A stretch of 64,000 bases of DNA from DASYRM01 sp036004405 (GTDB lineage: Bacteria > Acidobacteriota > Vicinamibacteria > Vicinamibacterales > UBA2999). Position numbers and translations under genes: made by a program. Shown piece by piece: positions 25,977-34,603 of the stretch. Where the stretch lies: positions 8,417-72,416 of the forward strand of contig DASYRM010000154.1 of NCBI GenBank assembly GCA_036004405.1, read 5' to 3'. Within the stretch, counting starts at the first letter, position 1. Every line of letters starts with the position of its first letter. The notes below the pieces were generated by a model, which worked only from the letters and a program-made list of their open reading frames with translations, searched no databases and was not told where the DNA came from.

Positions 25977-27977
25977 ATGCGCAGATCCTTCGGCCGGCTA
26001 ATCCTTGCGGCTTCCGTCCTGCTCCCTGGCATCGCCTCGGCGCAGGTCCAGATCTCGGATCTGGCCAATGCCACGCTCGAAGAACTGATGAACATCGAGG
26101 TCACGTCGGTGTCGCGCCGGGAACAGCGCGCCGAGGACGCGGCCGCCTCGATCTACGTCATCAGCCGTGACGAGATCCGTCGCTCGGGCCTCACCTCGAT
26201 CGCCGAAGTGCTGCGGCTCGCGCCGGGCGTCCACGTCGCCCGCCTGAACTCCAACAAGTGGTCGGTGTCGGTGCGCGGCTTCAATACGATCGCGTCCGGG
26301 AAGCTCCTGGTCATGGTGGACGGCCGCTCGCTCTACAACCCGGCCTACTCGTCGGTGCTGTGGGATACCGAGGACCTGATTCTGGAGGACGTCGAGCGCA
26401 TCGAAGTGATTCGCGGCCCGGGCGGTGCGATGTGGGGCACCAACGCCGTCAACGGCGTGATCAACATCATCACGCGCTCCTCCGCGTCCACGCAGGGGGG
26501 GCTGGCGCGGGTGACCACGGGGACCTTCGATTCCAGTCAGGCCGGCTTCCGCTTCGGTGGCGGCATGGGCGCCCTCACCTACCGCGCCTTCGTTCAGGCG
26601 TCCTCGCACGATCAGTCGCTCGCCGTGACGGGTGGCCCGGCAAACGATGCCTGGCGCAGCGCCACCGGCGGGCTCCGCGCCGATTGGGCAGGCCGCGGCC
26701 AGACCCTGATGCTCGAGGGCGCGACCACCGTGGGCGAACAGCGTCCGCTCTGGATGGACAACCGCACGCAGCCCCCGGCGCTGCCGTCCGGGGACGGAGC
26801 CGTGTCGGACACGCGCGTGTCGCACGCGCTCGTCCGCTGGACCTCCTCCCTGCCCACGGGCCACACCCTGCAGGTGCAGAGCTACATCGACGAGAACCGG
26901 CGCGACGAATACGTTGGCTTCTATCATCGGCACACCGTGGACGTCGACACGCAGTACACGGCCTCGCTGTGGCGGCGGCATACCGTGGTGGCCGGCGGCG
27001 GCTACCGCTGGTTGGACGAAGAGATAAGCGGCCGGGGGCCGTACACGTTCACGCGCGGCGAGGTCGATCCCGATATCGTCAACGCGTTCGCACAGGACTC
27101 GGTGGCTCTCGCCGGCGGCCGCGCCGCGGTGACCCTTGGGGCCAAGTACGAGCACAGCTCCTTTACCGGCGGCGCGCTTCAGCCGAGCGCCGGCGTCATG
27201 TGGAAGCCGGCGCCCGCGCACCGGGTGTGGGCGTCCGCCGCGCGCGCGGTCCATACGCCGTCGCTCGTGGACCGCGGGGTCCGTCTCGAGCTGGCGCCGG
27301 TACCGCTGCCGAACGGGCTGCTCCTCATCGGGGGGCTGGTCGGCAACCCGGACCTCGAGAACGAAAGCCTCGTCAACGTGGAGTCCGGCTATCGCCTGAA
27401 TCTGCGCCAGCGGCTGTCGTTCGACGCGGTCGCCTTCCGCGGACACTACGACCACGTGCAGAGCCAGGAGCCGCCGGCCGGGCCCGTCTTCACGCTCGTC
27501 AACGGGGCGCCAGCCCTCCTCGCGCTCGCCACCTACGACCACCGGCGCGAGGCCACGACCACGGGAGTCGAACTGACGGCACGTGCGCAGGTGCGCCGCG
27601 GATGGGATGCCGACGCCTCCGTCTCGCTCTTCCGCATGCAGCCGTTCGCCAACGGCAGCCAGGATCCTCACACCGCCCTCATCGACGGCGATACGCCCGC
27701 GCGCGAGTGGCGGCTGCACTCCGGCTGGTCTCTCGGCCCGCGGCGCCTGGCCGATCTCCGGCTGATCCGGGTCGGAGCGCTTGGAGCGGCGCGCGTTCCC
27801 GCCTACACCCGCCTCGACGCGCGGCTGGCGTGGGGATTGACGCCGCACCTGTCGATCACGGCCGACGGCCAGAACCTGCTGACCCGCTCACACCTCGAAA
27901 CGGTGATGTTCTCCGATTCGGTGGCGTCCACGCGCGTCCCGCGCAGCGGCAACCTCGGTTTGACCTGGCGTTTCTAG
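25977..27977 (+). CDS. TonB-dependent outer-membrane receptor
   Basis: 666 residues. Signal peptide (about 1-23, ending ASAQ), short N-terminal box (LANATLEELMNIEVTSVSRR), plug domain with VSVRGFNTI and RIEVIRGPGGAMWGTNAVNG, and a barrel ending ...NLGLTWRF. The NIEVTSVSR opening is common in receptors that sit beside sensor kinases and are not clearly siderophore-linked. The hybrid kinase begins 36 bases later on the same strand, and a TonB gene lies behind that. Ligand unknown. Confidence 0.93.
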   Translation: MRRSFGRLILAASVLLPGIASAQVQISDLANATLEELMNIEVTSVSRREQRAEDAAASIYVISRDEIRRSGLTSIAEVLRLAPGVHVARLNSNKWSVSVRGFNTIASGKLLVMVDGRSLYNPAYSSVLWDTEDLILEDVERIEVIRGPGGAMWGTNAVNGVINIITRSSASTQGGLARVTTGTFDSSQAGFRFGGGMGALTYRAFVQASSHDQSLAVTGGPANDAWRSATGGLRADWAGRGQTLMLEGATTVGEQRPLWMDNRTQPPALPSGDGAVSDTRVSHALVRWTSSLPTGHTLQVQSYIDENRRDEYVGFYHRHTVDVDTQYTASLWRRHTVVAGGGYRWLDEEISGRGPYTFTRGEVDPDIVNAFAQDSVALAGGRAAVTLGAKYEHSSFTGGALQPSAGVMWKPAPAHRVWASAARAVHTPSLVDRGVRLELAPVPLPNGLLLIGGLVGNPDLENESLVNVESGYRLNLRQRLSFDAVAFRGHYDHVQSQEPPAGPVFTLVNGAPALLALATYDHRREATTTGVELTARAQVRRGWDADASVSLFRMQPFANGSQDPHTALIDGDTPAREWRLHSGWSLGPRRLADLRLIRVGALGAARVPAYTRLDARLAWGLTPHLSITADGQNLLTRSHLETVMFSDSVASTRVPRSGNLGLTWRF

Positions 27978-28012
27978 GATGCGGCCATCCAACGGACGGC
28001 TGACCGTGGCCC

Positions 28013-30055
28013 ATGACTGAATCTGTCGCCTCGCTGCGGCGCTGGTACGGCGACCTGCCGCTCTCGCGCAAGCTCACAGCGATCGGCGTGGCCACGAGCG
28101 CCATCTCGCTGCTCGTGGCCGGCCTTGCGATGCTCACGGCCGACATGTCGCGGGCGCGCGACGGCCTGGTGCGCGACACGGCCCTGCTCGCCAACGTCGT
28201 CGGGGCCAACAGCACCGCGGCCCTTGTCTTTGGCGATGCGCAGGGCGCCGCCGACACGGTGCGGGCCGTTTCGGCCAACCCCGAGATCGTGGCGGCCATG
28301 ATCTGGACGCGCGACGGATCGCTGCTGGCACGCTACGATCGGCCGGGCGCCCGCCCCCTTCAGGTGCCGATCGAGGGGATCCGCGCCCACGACGAGTGGC
28401 AGCGCTTCGACGGCTCGTCGTTGATTCTGTCGCGGCGAATCCAGCTGCACGACGACATCGTCGGGATGGTCACGATCGAGTCCGATCTCTCGAGTCTGCG
28501 CGCGCAGGCCGCAACCGCGACGCTCCTGATGGCCGCCGTCATTGGCGGCGCGTTCGTCCTCTCATACCTCCTGGCCTCACGCCTGCAGCGATCGATCTCG
28601 GCGCCTCTGCTGCGCCTCACCGAGGCGACTCGCGCGGTCACCCGCGAGCAGCGCTACGACGTGGCGGTCGAGGGCGGCGGCGGGTCGGAGATTGGCGAGT
28701 TGATTGCCGGCTTCAACCGTATGCTGGCGGACATCCATCGCGGCCACGCCGAGCTGCGAGCGCACAAGGACGGCCTCGAACGGGTCGTGGAAGCGCGCAC
28801 CACCGAGCTGCGAGTGGCCAATGCCGATCTCGTCGCAGCGCGCGACAAGGCCATGGAGGCGAGCCGCGCCAAGAGCGAGTTCCTCGCTAACATGAGCCAC
28901 GAGATCCGCACGCCGATGAACGGCATCATCGGCATGACCGATCTCCTCATCGACACGCCGCTGTCGCCCGCGCAGGACGATTTCGCGCGAACGGTTCGCG
29001 CGTCGGCCGATTCGCTCCTCGCCATCCTCAACGACATCCTCGACGTCTCGAAGATCGAATCGCGGCGTCTGACGCTCGAAGCCGTGGCCTTCCCGGTTCG
29101 CGAGTGCGCGGGCGACGCGATCCGCGCGCTGTCCGTGCAGGCCGAGGCCAAGGGCCTCGCGCTGCTCGTGGCGATCGATCCGGGCGTACCCGCGACGCTC
29201 GTCGGCGACCCGCTACGCCTGCGCCAGGTGCTCGTGAACCTCGTCGGCAACGCCGTCAAGTTCACGCATCACGGATCCATCCGGCTCGAAGCCCGGCTCG
29301 ACGACGACGACCGCGGCGCCGGCGCGCCCCGGACGGTCCGGTTCTCGGTGATCGATTCTGGAATCGGAATCGCGCCGGAGCACCAGACACTCATCTTCGA
29401 CGCGTTCAGCCAGGCGGACGGCTCGACGACCCGCCGCTTCGGCGGCACCGGCCTCGGCCTGACGATCAGCCAGTCGCTCGTCGCGATGATGGGCGGCCGC
29501 ATCTGGCTCGAGAGCGCGGTCGGACGCGGCACCACGTTCTCCTTCACGGCTGTCTTCGCCGAAGCCGCGAGCGTGACGCCTGAACGACCGCCGGCCGGCG
29601 GCGACGCTACGGCCGCCCAGCTCGCGGCGGGAGACGTGAGTGCGAGCCCCCGAAACGTGCTGCTGGTGGAAGACAACCCGACCAACCAGCGCGTGGCCAT
29701 GGGGCTCCTGACGCGTCGTGGGCACCGCGTGACGGTGGTCGCCAACGGGCGCGAGGCGGTCGAGGCGTCGGCGCGCCAGCGCGTGGACGTAATTCTCATG
29801 GACCTGCAGATGCCGGTGATGAGTGGTCTCGAAGCCACCGCAGCGATCCGCGCCCGCGAGCGCGGCGGCGGGCGCCGCGTGCCGATTGTGGCGATGACGG
29901 CGCATGCCATGCGGGGCGATCGCGAGCGCTGCCTCGATGCCGGCATGGACGGTTACCTGTCGAAGCCGGTCGACAAGGACGCGCTGTTCGACGCCGTCGA
30001 GCGAACGGCGGCGTTCGCCGCTGGACAAGGCGTGCCGGCGCTCAGCGAAGGGTGA
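28013..30055 (+). CDS. Hybrid histidine kinase with CHASE8-like periplasmic sensor
   Basis: 680 residues: helix at about 22-42, periplasmic segment (about 43-165) resembling CHASE8 sensors (LVRDTALLANVVGANSTAALVFGD), second helix (about 165-185), HAMP, short coiled coil, HisKA with phospho-acceptor H296 (NMSHEIRTPMNG), HATPase (GTGLGLTISQ) and a C-terminal receiver domain with D597 (VILMDLQMPVMSG). No HPt or output domain is attached, so a separate phosphotransfer partner is needed. Follows the TonB receptor in one transcription unit; its last 14 bases overlap the convergent TonB gene. Confidence 0.92.
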   Translation: MTESVASLRRWYGDLPLSRKLTAIGVATSAISLLVAGLAMLTADMSRARDGLVRDTALLANVVGANSTAALVFGDAQGAADTVRAVSANPEIVAAMIWTRDGSLLARYDRPGARPLQVPIEGIRAHDEWQRFDGSSLILSRRIQLHDDIVGMVTIESDLSSLRAQAATATLLMAAVIGGAFVLSYLLASRLQRSISAPLLRLTEATRAVTREQRYDVAVEGGGGSEIGELIAGFNRMLADIHRGHAELRAHKDGLERVVEARTTELRVANADLVAARDKAMEASRAKSEFLANMSHEIRTPMNGIIGMTDLLIDTPLSPAQDDFARTVRASADSLLAILNDILDVSKIESRRLTLEAVAFPVRECAGDAIRALSVQAEAKGLALLVAIDPGVPATLVGDPLRLRQVLVNLVGNAVKFTHHGSIRLEARLDDDDRGAGAPRTVRFSVIDSGIGIAPEHQTLIFDAFSQADGSTTRRFGGTGLGLTISQSLVAMMGGRIWLESAVGRGTTFSFTAVFAEAASVTPERPPAGGDATAAQLAAGDVSASPRNVLLVEDNPTNQRVAMGLLTRRGHRVTVVANGREAVEASARQRVDVILMDLQMPVMSGLEATAAIRARERGGGRRVPIVAMTAHAMRGDRERCLDAGMDGYLSKPVDKDALFDAVERTAAFAAGQGVPALSEG

Positions 30056-30923
30056 ACGCCAGCTCGATGGTGATCAGGACGGGAACCGGCTCGCCGAGGC
30101 GGGTGCCGGGGCGGAAGCGCCACTGCTTCGCGGCCTTGATGGCCTCTTGATCGAGACCGAAGGTACTGTCGAGCGAACGGACGACTTCGACCTTGCCGAC
30201 GGTGCCGTCGGGCATCACGACGCATTCGAGCCACACGGTGCCCTGCACCTTCGCGCGCATGGCCTCGGCCGTGTAGGCGGGCTTCACTTCGCGCACGAGC
30301 TGCGGGATGGTGACCCCGTTGCCGGGCCGGTAGTTACCGCCGCCGACGCCACCGCCTCGACCGGGCCCGAGACCCGAGCCCTCTCCCGGGCCGACGCCGG
30401 TGCCCTTGCCGCTGCCGCCGCCGTCGTTCTCCCCCTTGCCCTGCGACTCGTTCGCCGCCTGCGTGGATTCGAGGACGCCGGGCGCCACGACAGGAGCTGG
30501 TGTCTCGGCCGGGATCTTCGTTTCGAGTGGCGGGTCCGGCTCCTTCTTGACCTCCGGCTTCGGCGTTTCAACGACCGGCTTCTCAGCCTTGATCTCCGCC
30601 TTCTTGGGCGGATCCGGGCTCTTGTTGCCGCCGCCGCCACCGCCGCCGCCCGGGCCGGGCTGCGCAATCCAGACGATATCGGGCAGTCGATCCGGAAGCA
30701 CGCTCTCGTAGACCTTCTCCGGGATCATCCGCGCGATGAGGAAGATGAGAAGCGCGACCGCCAGGTGGCTGCCGATGGACAGGCCCAGGGCGTTGCCCAT
30801 CCGCTTCTCCTGCAGCTCGAAGGTGAAGTGGAACTCGGCCGGGCCCACGCCCTCCGGGCGTACGTGGAGGTGCTTCGACTCGAAGGTCGGCGTTGGAGTC
30901 CCGGGCGGGTTCGGAGTGGCCAT
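30042..30923 (-). CDS. tonB: Energy transducer TonB
   Basis: 293 residues. A cytoplasmic start of about 45 residues, one membrane helix (about 46-66), a Gly-rich and then Pro/Lys/Glu-rich periplasmic spacer (KKAEIKAEKPVVETPKPEVK), a second Gly-rich stretch and the TonB C-terminal domain (about 210-293; PAYTAEAMRAKVQGTVWLE and AIKAAKQWRFRPG). It links the proton gradient to outer-membrane receptors. exbB and exbD are not nearby. It converges on the kinase gene with a 14-base overlap. A dispersed two-hairpin element ends 11 bases upstream of its ATG. Confidence 0.93.
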   Translation of the reverse strand: MATPNPPGTPTPTFESKHLHVRPEGVGPAEFHFTFELQEKRMGNALGLSIGSHLAVALLIFLIARMIPEKVYESVLPDRLPDIVWIAQPGPGGGGGGGGNKSPDPPKKAEIKAEKPVVETPKPEVKKEPDPPLETKIPAETPAPVVAPGVLESTQAANESQGKGENDGGGSGKGTGVGPGEGSGLGPGRGGGVGGGNYRPGNGVTIPQLVREVKPAYTAEAMRAKVQGTVWLECVVMPDGTVGKVEVVRSLDSTFGLDQEAIKAAKQWRFRPGTRLGEPVPVLITIELAFTLR

Positions 30924-30933
30924 ATCGCTAATC

Positions 30934-30998
30934 GCGAACCGGCGTTAAGCCGGTTTGCCAGACACTGCCGCGCGGCCCGCGCATTGGGCGGGTCGCGC
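30934..30998 (+). repeat. Two-hairpin dispersed element, copy C
   Basis: The exact 29-base unit (30934-30962; arms AACCGGC/GCCGGTT) followed by the shared CACTG spacer and a second hairpin with arms GCGCGGCCCGC (30970-30980) and GCGGGTCGCGC (30988-30998), one position being a G-T (G-U in RNA) pair. Lies upstream of tonB. Confidence 0.88.
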
Positions 30999-31082
30999 CG
31001 ACGCAGGCTCTCAATGAATTGTCCCCGACCGGGACCGATGCCGCAAGCTTAGACGCCACAAAAGTTTGTTTGGCTCCAGCCA

Positions 31083-32021
31083 TTAGCGGGCCTCGTAGCC
31101 GTCCCGGGCCCGCACGCGCCACGCACCGGCCTCCTGGCCGCGGACCTGGACCCGGATCGGGTGCCACCGTCCCGCCTCGGCTGCAGCGGCCGGGGCGGCC
31201 GGAGCGTATCCCAGCAGGTATTGATGCCGCAGCTCCCGGGCGATGCTCCCGAGTGCGCCGTCGAGGCCACGCGCATCCCTGAGCACGAACGCGCGTCCGC
31301 CAGTCAGCCGCGCCACGTCCGACAGCACAGCTACCTGGGCGCGTCCAAATATGATCGGGTAGACCAGCGCCGACCCGCGCCGCGCCTTCTCGAGCATCTC
31401 GCCCGCGCTCGCCTGGCTGTAGCGATCAGTACCGTCCGAGAAGACGACCAGCGCCTGGCGGCCCCCTTCGGGCGCGAGCCGATCGAGCGTTTTCACCACT
31501 GCGTCGCGCAGCGCCGTCGTGCTCCAGGCGTCCAGCGCGGCCACGGCCTGCACCTGCGCCTCGCGCGGCGCGTCGAGCGGCGCCACCACATCGGCTTCCG
31601 CACTGATGGCCACGACCATCGAACGATCGCCCGGCCGCAGCTGGCGAAGAAAGGACTCGGCGGCTCGCCGGGCGAGACGCAGCGGCTCCCCCTTCATGCT
31701 GAGACTGCGGTCCACGCCGAGCGCTACCGTCAGCGGAAAGGCGCCCTCGGCGAAAGTCGTAATCGACTGCCAGTGCCCATCGTCGTCGAGCTGGAAGTCG
31801 TCGGCGCGCAGGCCGGTGACCGGTTCTCCGGCACTGTCGGTGACTGTCGCGTAGACCTCGACGGCCTGCACGCCGCTCGAGAACCGCGCCCGGGGCTCGT
31901 CCTGGGCTCGCAGCGTCCCGCCCAGAATAACGGCCACAACCGACGCCACGACGAGTGGGGTGCTGACAGTGGCCTGTCCAGGCGAGCGGACACCAAGGGA
32001 CGCCGTTCGGGCCATGTTCAA
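31083..32021 (-). CDS. VWA-domain protein, acidobacterial VWFA-related type
   Basis: 312 residues. N-terminal hydrophobic signal (about 20-40, ending LRAQ), then the opening FSSGVQAVEVYATVTDSAGEPVTGL that characterises the 'VWFA-related Acidobacterial domain' family. A von Willebrand A domain carries the MIDAS-like motif GVDRSLSMKG and FSDGTD; a beta-sandwich tail ends near WRVRARDGYEAR. It is probably exported to the periplasm or surface. Such genes are multiplied in Acidobacteriota, and their role is unknown. ATG AAC ATG gives two close start choices (32021 or 32015). Confidence 0.9.
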   Translation of the reverse strand: MNMARTASLGVRSPGQATVSTPLVVASVVAVILGGTLRAQDEPRARFSSGVQAVEVYATVTDSAGEPVTGLRADDFQLDDDGHWQSITTFAEGAFPLTVALGVDRSLSMKGEPLRLARRAAESFLRQLRPGDRSMVVAISAEADVVAPLDAPREAQVQAVAALDAWSTTALRDAVVKTLDRLAPEGGRQALVVFSDGTDRYSQASAGEMLEKARRGSALVYPIIFGRAQVAVLSDVARLTGGRAFVLRDARGLDGALGSIARELRHQYLLGYAPAAPAAAAEAGRWHPIRVQVRGQEAGAWRVRARDGYEAR

Positions 32022-32041
32022 CCGCAGCTACAAAAAGCGTT

Positions 32042-32096
32042 CCCGGAACACCCAAGGAACGCCGTTAACGCGTTCCGGGAGACAGGGTGGTACAAT
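32042..32096 (+). promoter_or_regulatory. Inverted repeat and TACAAT box in the VWA-tatA divergent spacer
   Basis: CCCGGAAC (32042-32049) and GTTCCGGG (32072-32079) form an inverted repeat, 11 bases ahead of TACAAT (32091-32096), a possible -10 for tatA on the plus strand. The half-site GGAAC also recurs in between. No regulator can be named. Confidence 0.35.
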
Positions 32097-32166
32097 TCGG
32101 CTTGATTCGGTGCCCTGGACCGCGGGAGTTTCGCCCGCATTCCCTCGCGCACCGCACGGGTGTCGT

Positions 32167-32340
32167 ATGAACTTTGGCATGACCGAGCTTTTGATCATCC
32201 TCGTGATCGCCGTCGTCATCTTCGGCGCGAACCGGCTGCCCGAGCTGGGGCGAGGTCTGGGCAAAGGCATCCGCAACTTCAAGGACGCCACGCGCGAGGG
32301 CGCCGAAGAAGGTCACAAGCCGACCACCGAGAAGAGCTAG
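32167..32340 (+). CDS. tatA: Twin-arginine translocase subunit TatA/TatE
   Basis: 57 residues: short N-terminus, one membrane helix (LLIILVIAVVIFGANRLPELGRGLGKGI) and an amphipathic helix with a charged tail ending KPTTEKS. The FGxxxLPELGxxLG hinge is the TatA signature. It forms the size-fitting pore for folded, cofactor-bearing exports. tatB and tatC are not adjacent. Stops one base before the convergent end of rnr. Confidence 0.95.
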   Translation: MNFGMTELLIILVIAVVIFGANRLPELGRGLGKGIRNFKDATREGAEEGHKPTTEKS

Positions 32341-32341
32341 A

Positions 32342-34591
32342 TCAGCGCTTCTTCGTCGCCCGCTCGCGCTTGCCCGGGCGCGAGCGCTTCTGAATCTTGC
32401 CTTTGACGCGGCTGCGCACCTGCCGCGGCTTCCCGGCCTCCCGCACCAGTTCCAGGATGTCCACGAGCCCGAGATCGATCTGCCGGCGCTCGAGGTCGAC
32501 GCGCACCACCTGCACGGCCACCTTGTCGCCCAGGCGATAGGTCTTTTTCGTGTTCTCGCCGTAGAGCACGTGCTGCTGCTCGACAAAGCGGTAGTAGTCG
32601 TCGGCCATGCTCGAGATGTGCACGAGCCCCTCGACGTAGTGCTCGACCAGCTCGATGAACAGGCCGAACGGCGCCACCCCGGTGACGAAACCCTCGTATT
32701 CGTCGCCGACCTTGTCGGCCATGAACCGCACCTTCTTCCACTGCAGCAGCTCGCGCTCGGCGTCGTCGGCGCGGCGCTCCATGTCGGAGGTGTGCTTCGC
32801 GGTCTCGGGCAGCTCCTCCTCGAGCTCGTCGAGCCGCGCGGCCGGCAGGGCGCCGCGCCGCGACTGCCGGAGCATGCGGTGCACGACGAGATCGGGATAC
32901 CGCCGGATCGGCGAGGTGAAGTGCGTGTAGTGCTCGGCGGCCAGACCGAAGTGGCCCAGGCTCACGGCGTCGTAGCGCGCCTTCTGCATGGTGCGCAGCA
33001 TCAACGCGGCAATCGGCCGCTCCTCGGGCGTGCCTTTCATGCGGTCGATGAGGCGCTGGAAGTGCATCGGCTTGAGCGCGCGCCCGCTGCTCGTCAGGCT
33101 GTAGCCGAGCGGCGCGATGAACGCCTCGAACTCCCCCACCTTCTGCGGGTCGGGCGGCTCGTGCACGCGGTGCAGCGACGGCACACCGTGTTCCACCAGG
33201 TGCGCGGCCACCGTCTCGTTGGCCAGCAGCATGAACTCCTCGATGAGACGGTGTGCGACGTTGCGCTCGCTCGCCACGATGTCGTCGATCTGGCCATCCT
33301 CGCCCAGCACGACTTCCGCTTCCGGCAGGTCGAAGTCGATGGCACCTCGCCGCCGGCGGCGACCGTTCAGGACGGCAAAGAGCTCGTGCATCAGCTCGAA
33401 GAACGGCACGAGCGGCGCGTATCGTGCCCGCACGACGTCCGCGGCGCCGTCCGTTCCCGTGAGGATGGCGTTGACATCGGTGTAGGTCATCCGCTCATCG
33501 CTGTTGATGACACCGTCGTGCATCTCGTAGCGCATCACCTGGCCGCGGCGGTCCACCTCCATCAGGCAGGTCTGCACGAGCCGATCGACGCGCGGGTTGA
33601 GGCTGCACAGGCCGGTGGCGAGCTCGTGCGGGAACATGTGCACGGCCCGTTCGGTGAAGTACACCGAGGTGCCGCGCGCGTAGGCCTCCTCGTCGAGGGC
33701 GCTTCCCTCCTGGACGTAGTGCGACACGTCCGCGATGTGGACGCCGAGCCAGTAGTGGCCGTTCGGCAGCCGCTCGAGCGTGATGGCGTCGTCGAAGTCG
33801 CGGGCGTGCTCGCCGTCGATCGTCACCGTGGTGACGCCGCGGAAATCGCTGCGACCCTTGATGTCCTGCTCGCGTACGGATCCGCCGATCGCCTGCGCCT
33901 CGGCCACCGCCTCGGGCGGGTGCGCGTCCGGAATGCCGTACTTGCGGATGATGATCTGCGTGTCCACGCCGGGCTCGTCGATGCGCCCGAGCACTTCGCT
34001 GACCGTGCCCGCGGCGCCACGCGTGGCCGTCGGCCATCGCGTGACCGTCACGACCACCATGTCGCCCGGTTCGGCGGATGAGGCCTCGCCGCTCGGAATC
34101 TGGACGTCGGCCACCAGGCGCCGGTCGAACGGCACCACGTAGCCGAGCCCGGAGCCATCGGCCTCGAAGCGCCCGACGATCCGCTCGTGCGCCCGCTGCA
34201 GAATCTTGACGAGACGTCCCTCGAACCCTTTCTCGGTCTGCTTCTCCACGCGCACGACGACCGTGTCGCCGTGCATCGCTTCCGACAGCGCGAAGGCGGG
34301 AATGTAGATGTCGGGATGGGCCTCGGCGTCGCCTTTACGCTCGGGGGCCACGAAGCCGAAGCCGGACGGGTTGACCTGCAGCCGTCCGACCATCAGGTCC
34401 ATCTTGTCGGGCAGACCCAGGCGGTTGCCTCGCACCTGCACCAGAGCGCCGTCGGCGAGCAGCGACTTCAGATGCCGGGTAAACGTGGCCCGCTGCTCGC
34501 GAGGGACCTTGAGGATGCGGGCGAGGTCGCGCGCGGTGGCGGGATAGTGCGCCCGCTCGCGCATCTTGGTGAGAATGTCGTCGCGCGTCAT
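32342..34591 (-). CDS. rnr: Ribonuclease R
   Basis: 749 residues. N-terminal winged-helix (RARDLARILKVPREQ), cold-shock domains (about 70-230), RNB catalytic domain with DGEHARDFDDAI, whose aspartates bind Mg2+, and LGVHIADVSHYV, and a C-terminal S1 domain followed by a Lys/Arg-rich tail. It is a processive 3'-5' exonuclease that unwinds structured RNA. Downstream of the glycerate kinase by 12 bases, so probably cotranscribed. Confidence 0.97.
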   Translation of the reverse strand: MTRDDILTKMRERAHYPATARDLARILKVPREQRATFTRHLKSLLADGALVQVRGNRLGLPDKMDLMVGRLQVNPSGFGFVAPERKGDAEAHPDIYIPAFALSEAMHGDTVVVRVEKQTEKGFEGRLVKILQRAHERIVGRFEADGSGLGYVVPFDRRLVADVQIPSGEASSAEPGDMVVVTVTRWPTATRGAAGTVSEVLGRIDEPGVDTQIIIRKYGIPDAHPPEAVAEAQAIGGSVREQDIKGRSDFRGVTTVTIDGEHARDFDDAITLERLPNGHYWLGVHIADVSHYVQEGSALDEEAYARGTSVYFTERAVHMFPHELATGLCSLNPRVDRLVQTCLMEVDRRGQVMRYEMHDGVINSDERMTYTDVNAILTGTDGAADVVRARYAPLVPFFELMHELFAVLNGRRRRRGAIDFDLPEAEVVLGEDGQIDDIVASERNVAHRLIEEFMLLANETVAAHLVEHGVPSLHRVHEPPDPQKVGEFEAFIAPLGYSLTSSGRALKPMHFQRLIDRMKGTPEERPIAALMLRTMQKARYDAVSLGHFGLAAEHYTHFTSPIRRYPDLVVHRMLRQSRRGALPAARLDELEEELPETAKHTSDMERRADDAERELLQWKKVRFMADKVGDEYEGFVTGVAPFGLFIELVEHYVEGLVHISSMADDYYRFVEQQHVLYGENTKKTYRLGDKVAVQVVRVDLERRQIDLGLVDILELVREAGKPRQVRSRVKGKIQKRSRPGKRERATKKR

Positions 34592-34603
34592 CGCGCAACC
34601 ACC

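Noticed and set aside
28013..30055. YfiR-type (DUF4154) gene between the TonB receptor and the kinase
   Set aside because: Often present in such loci, but here only 35 bases separate the two genes.
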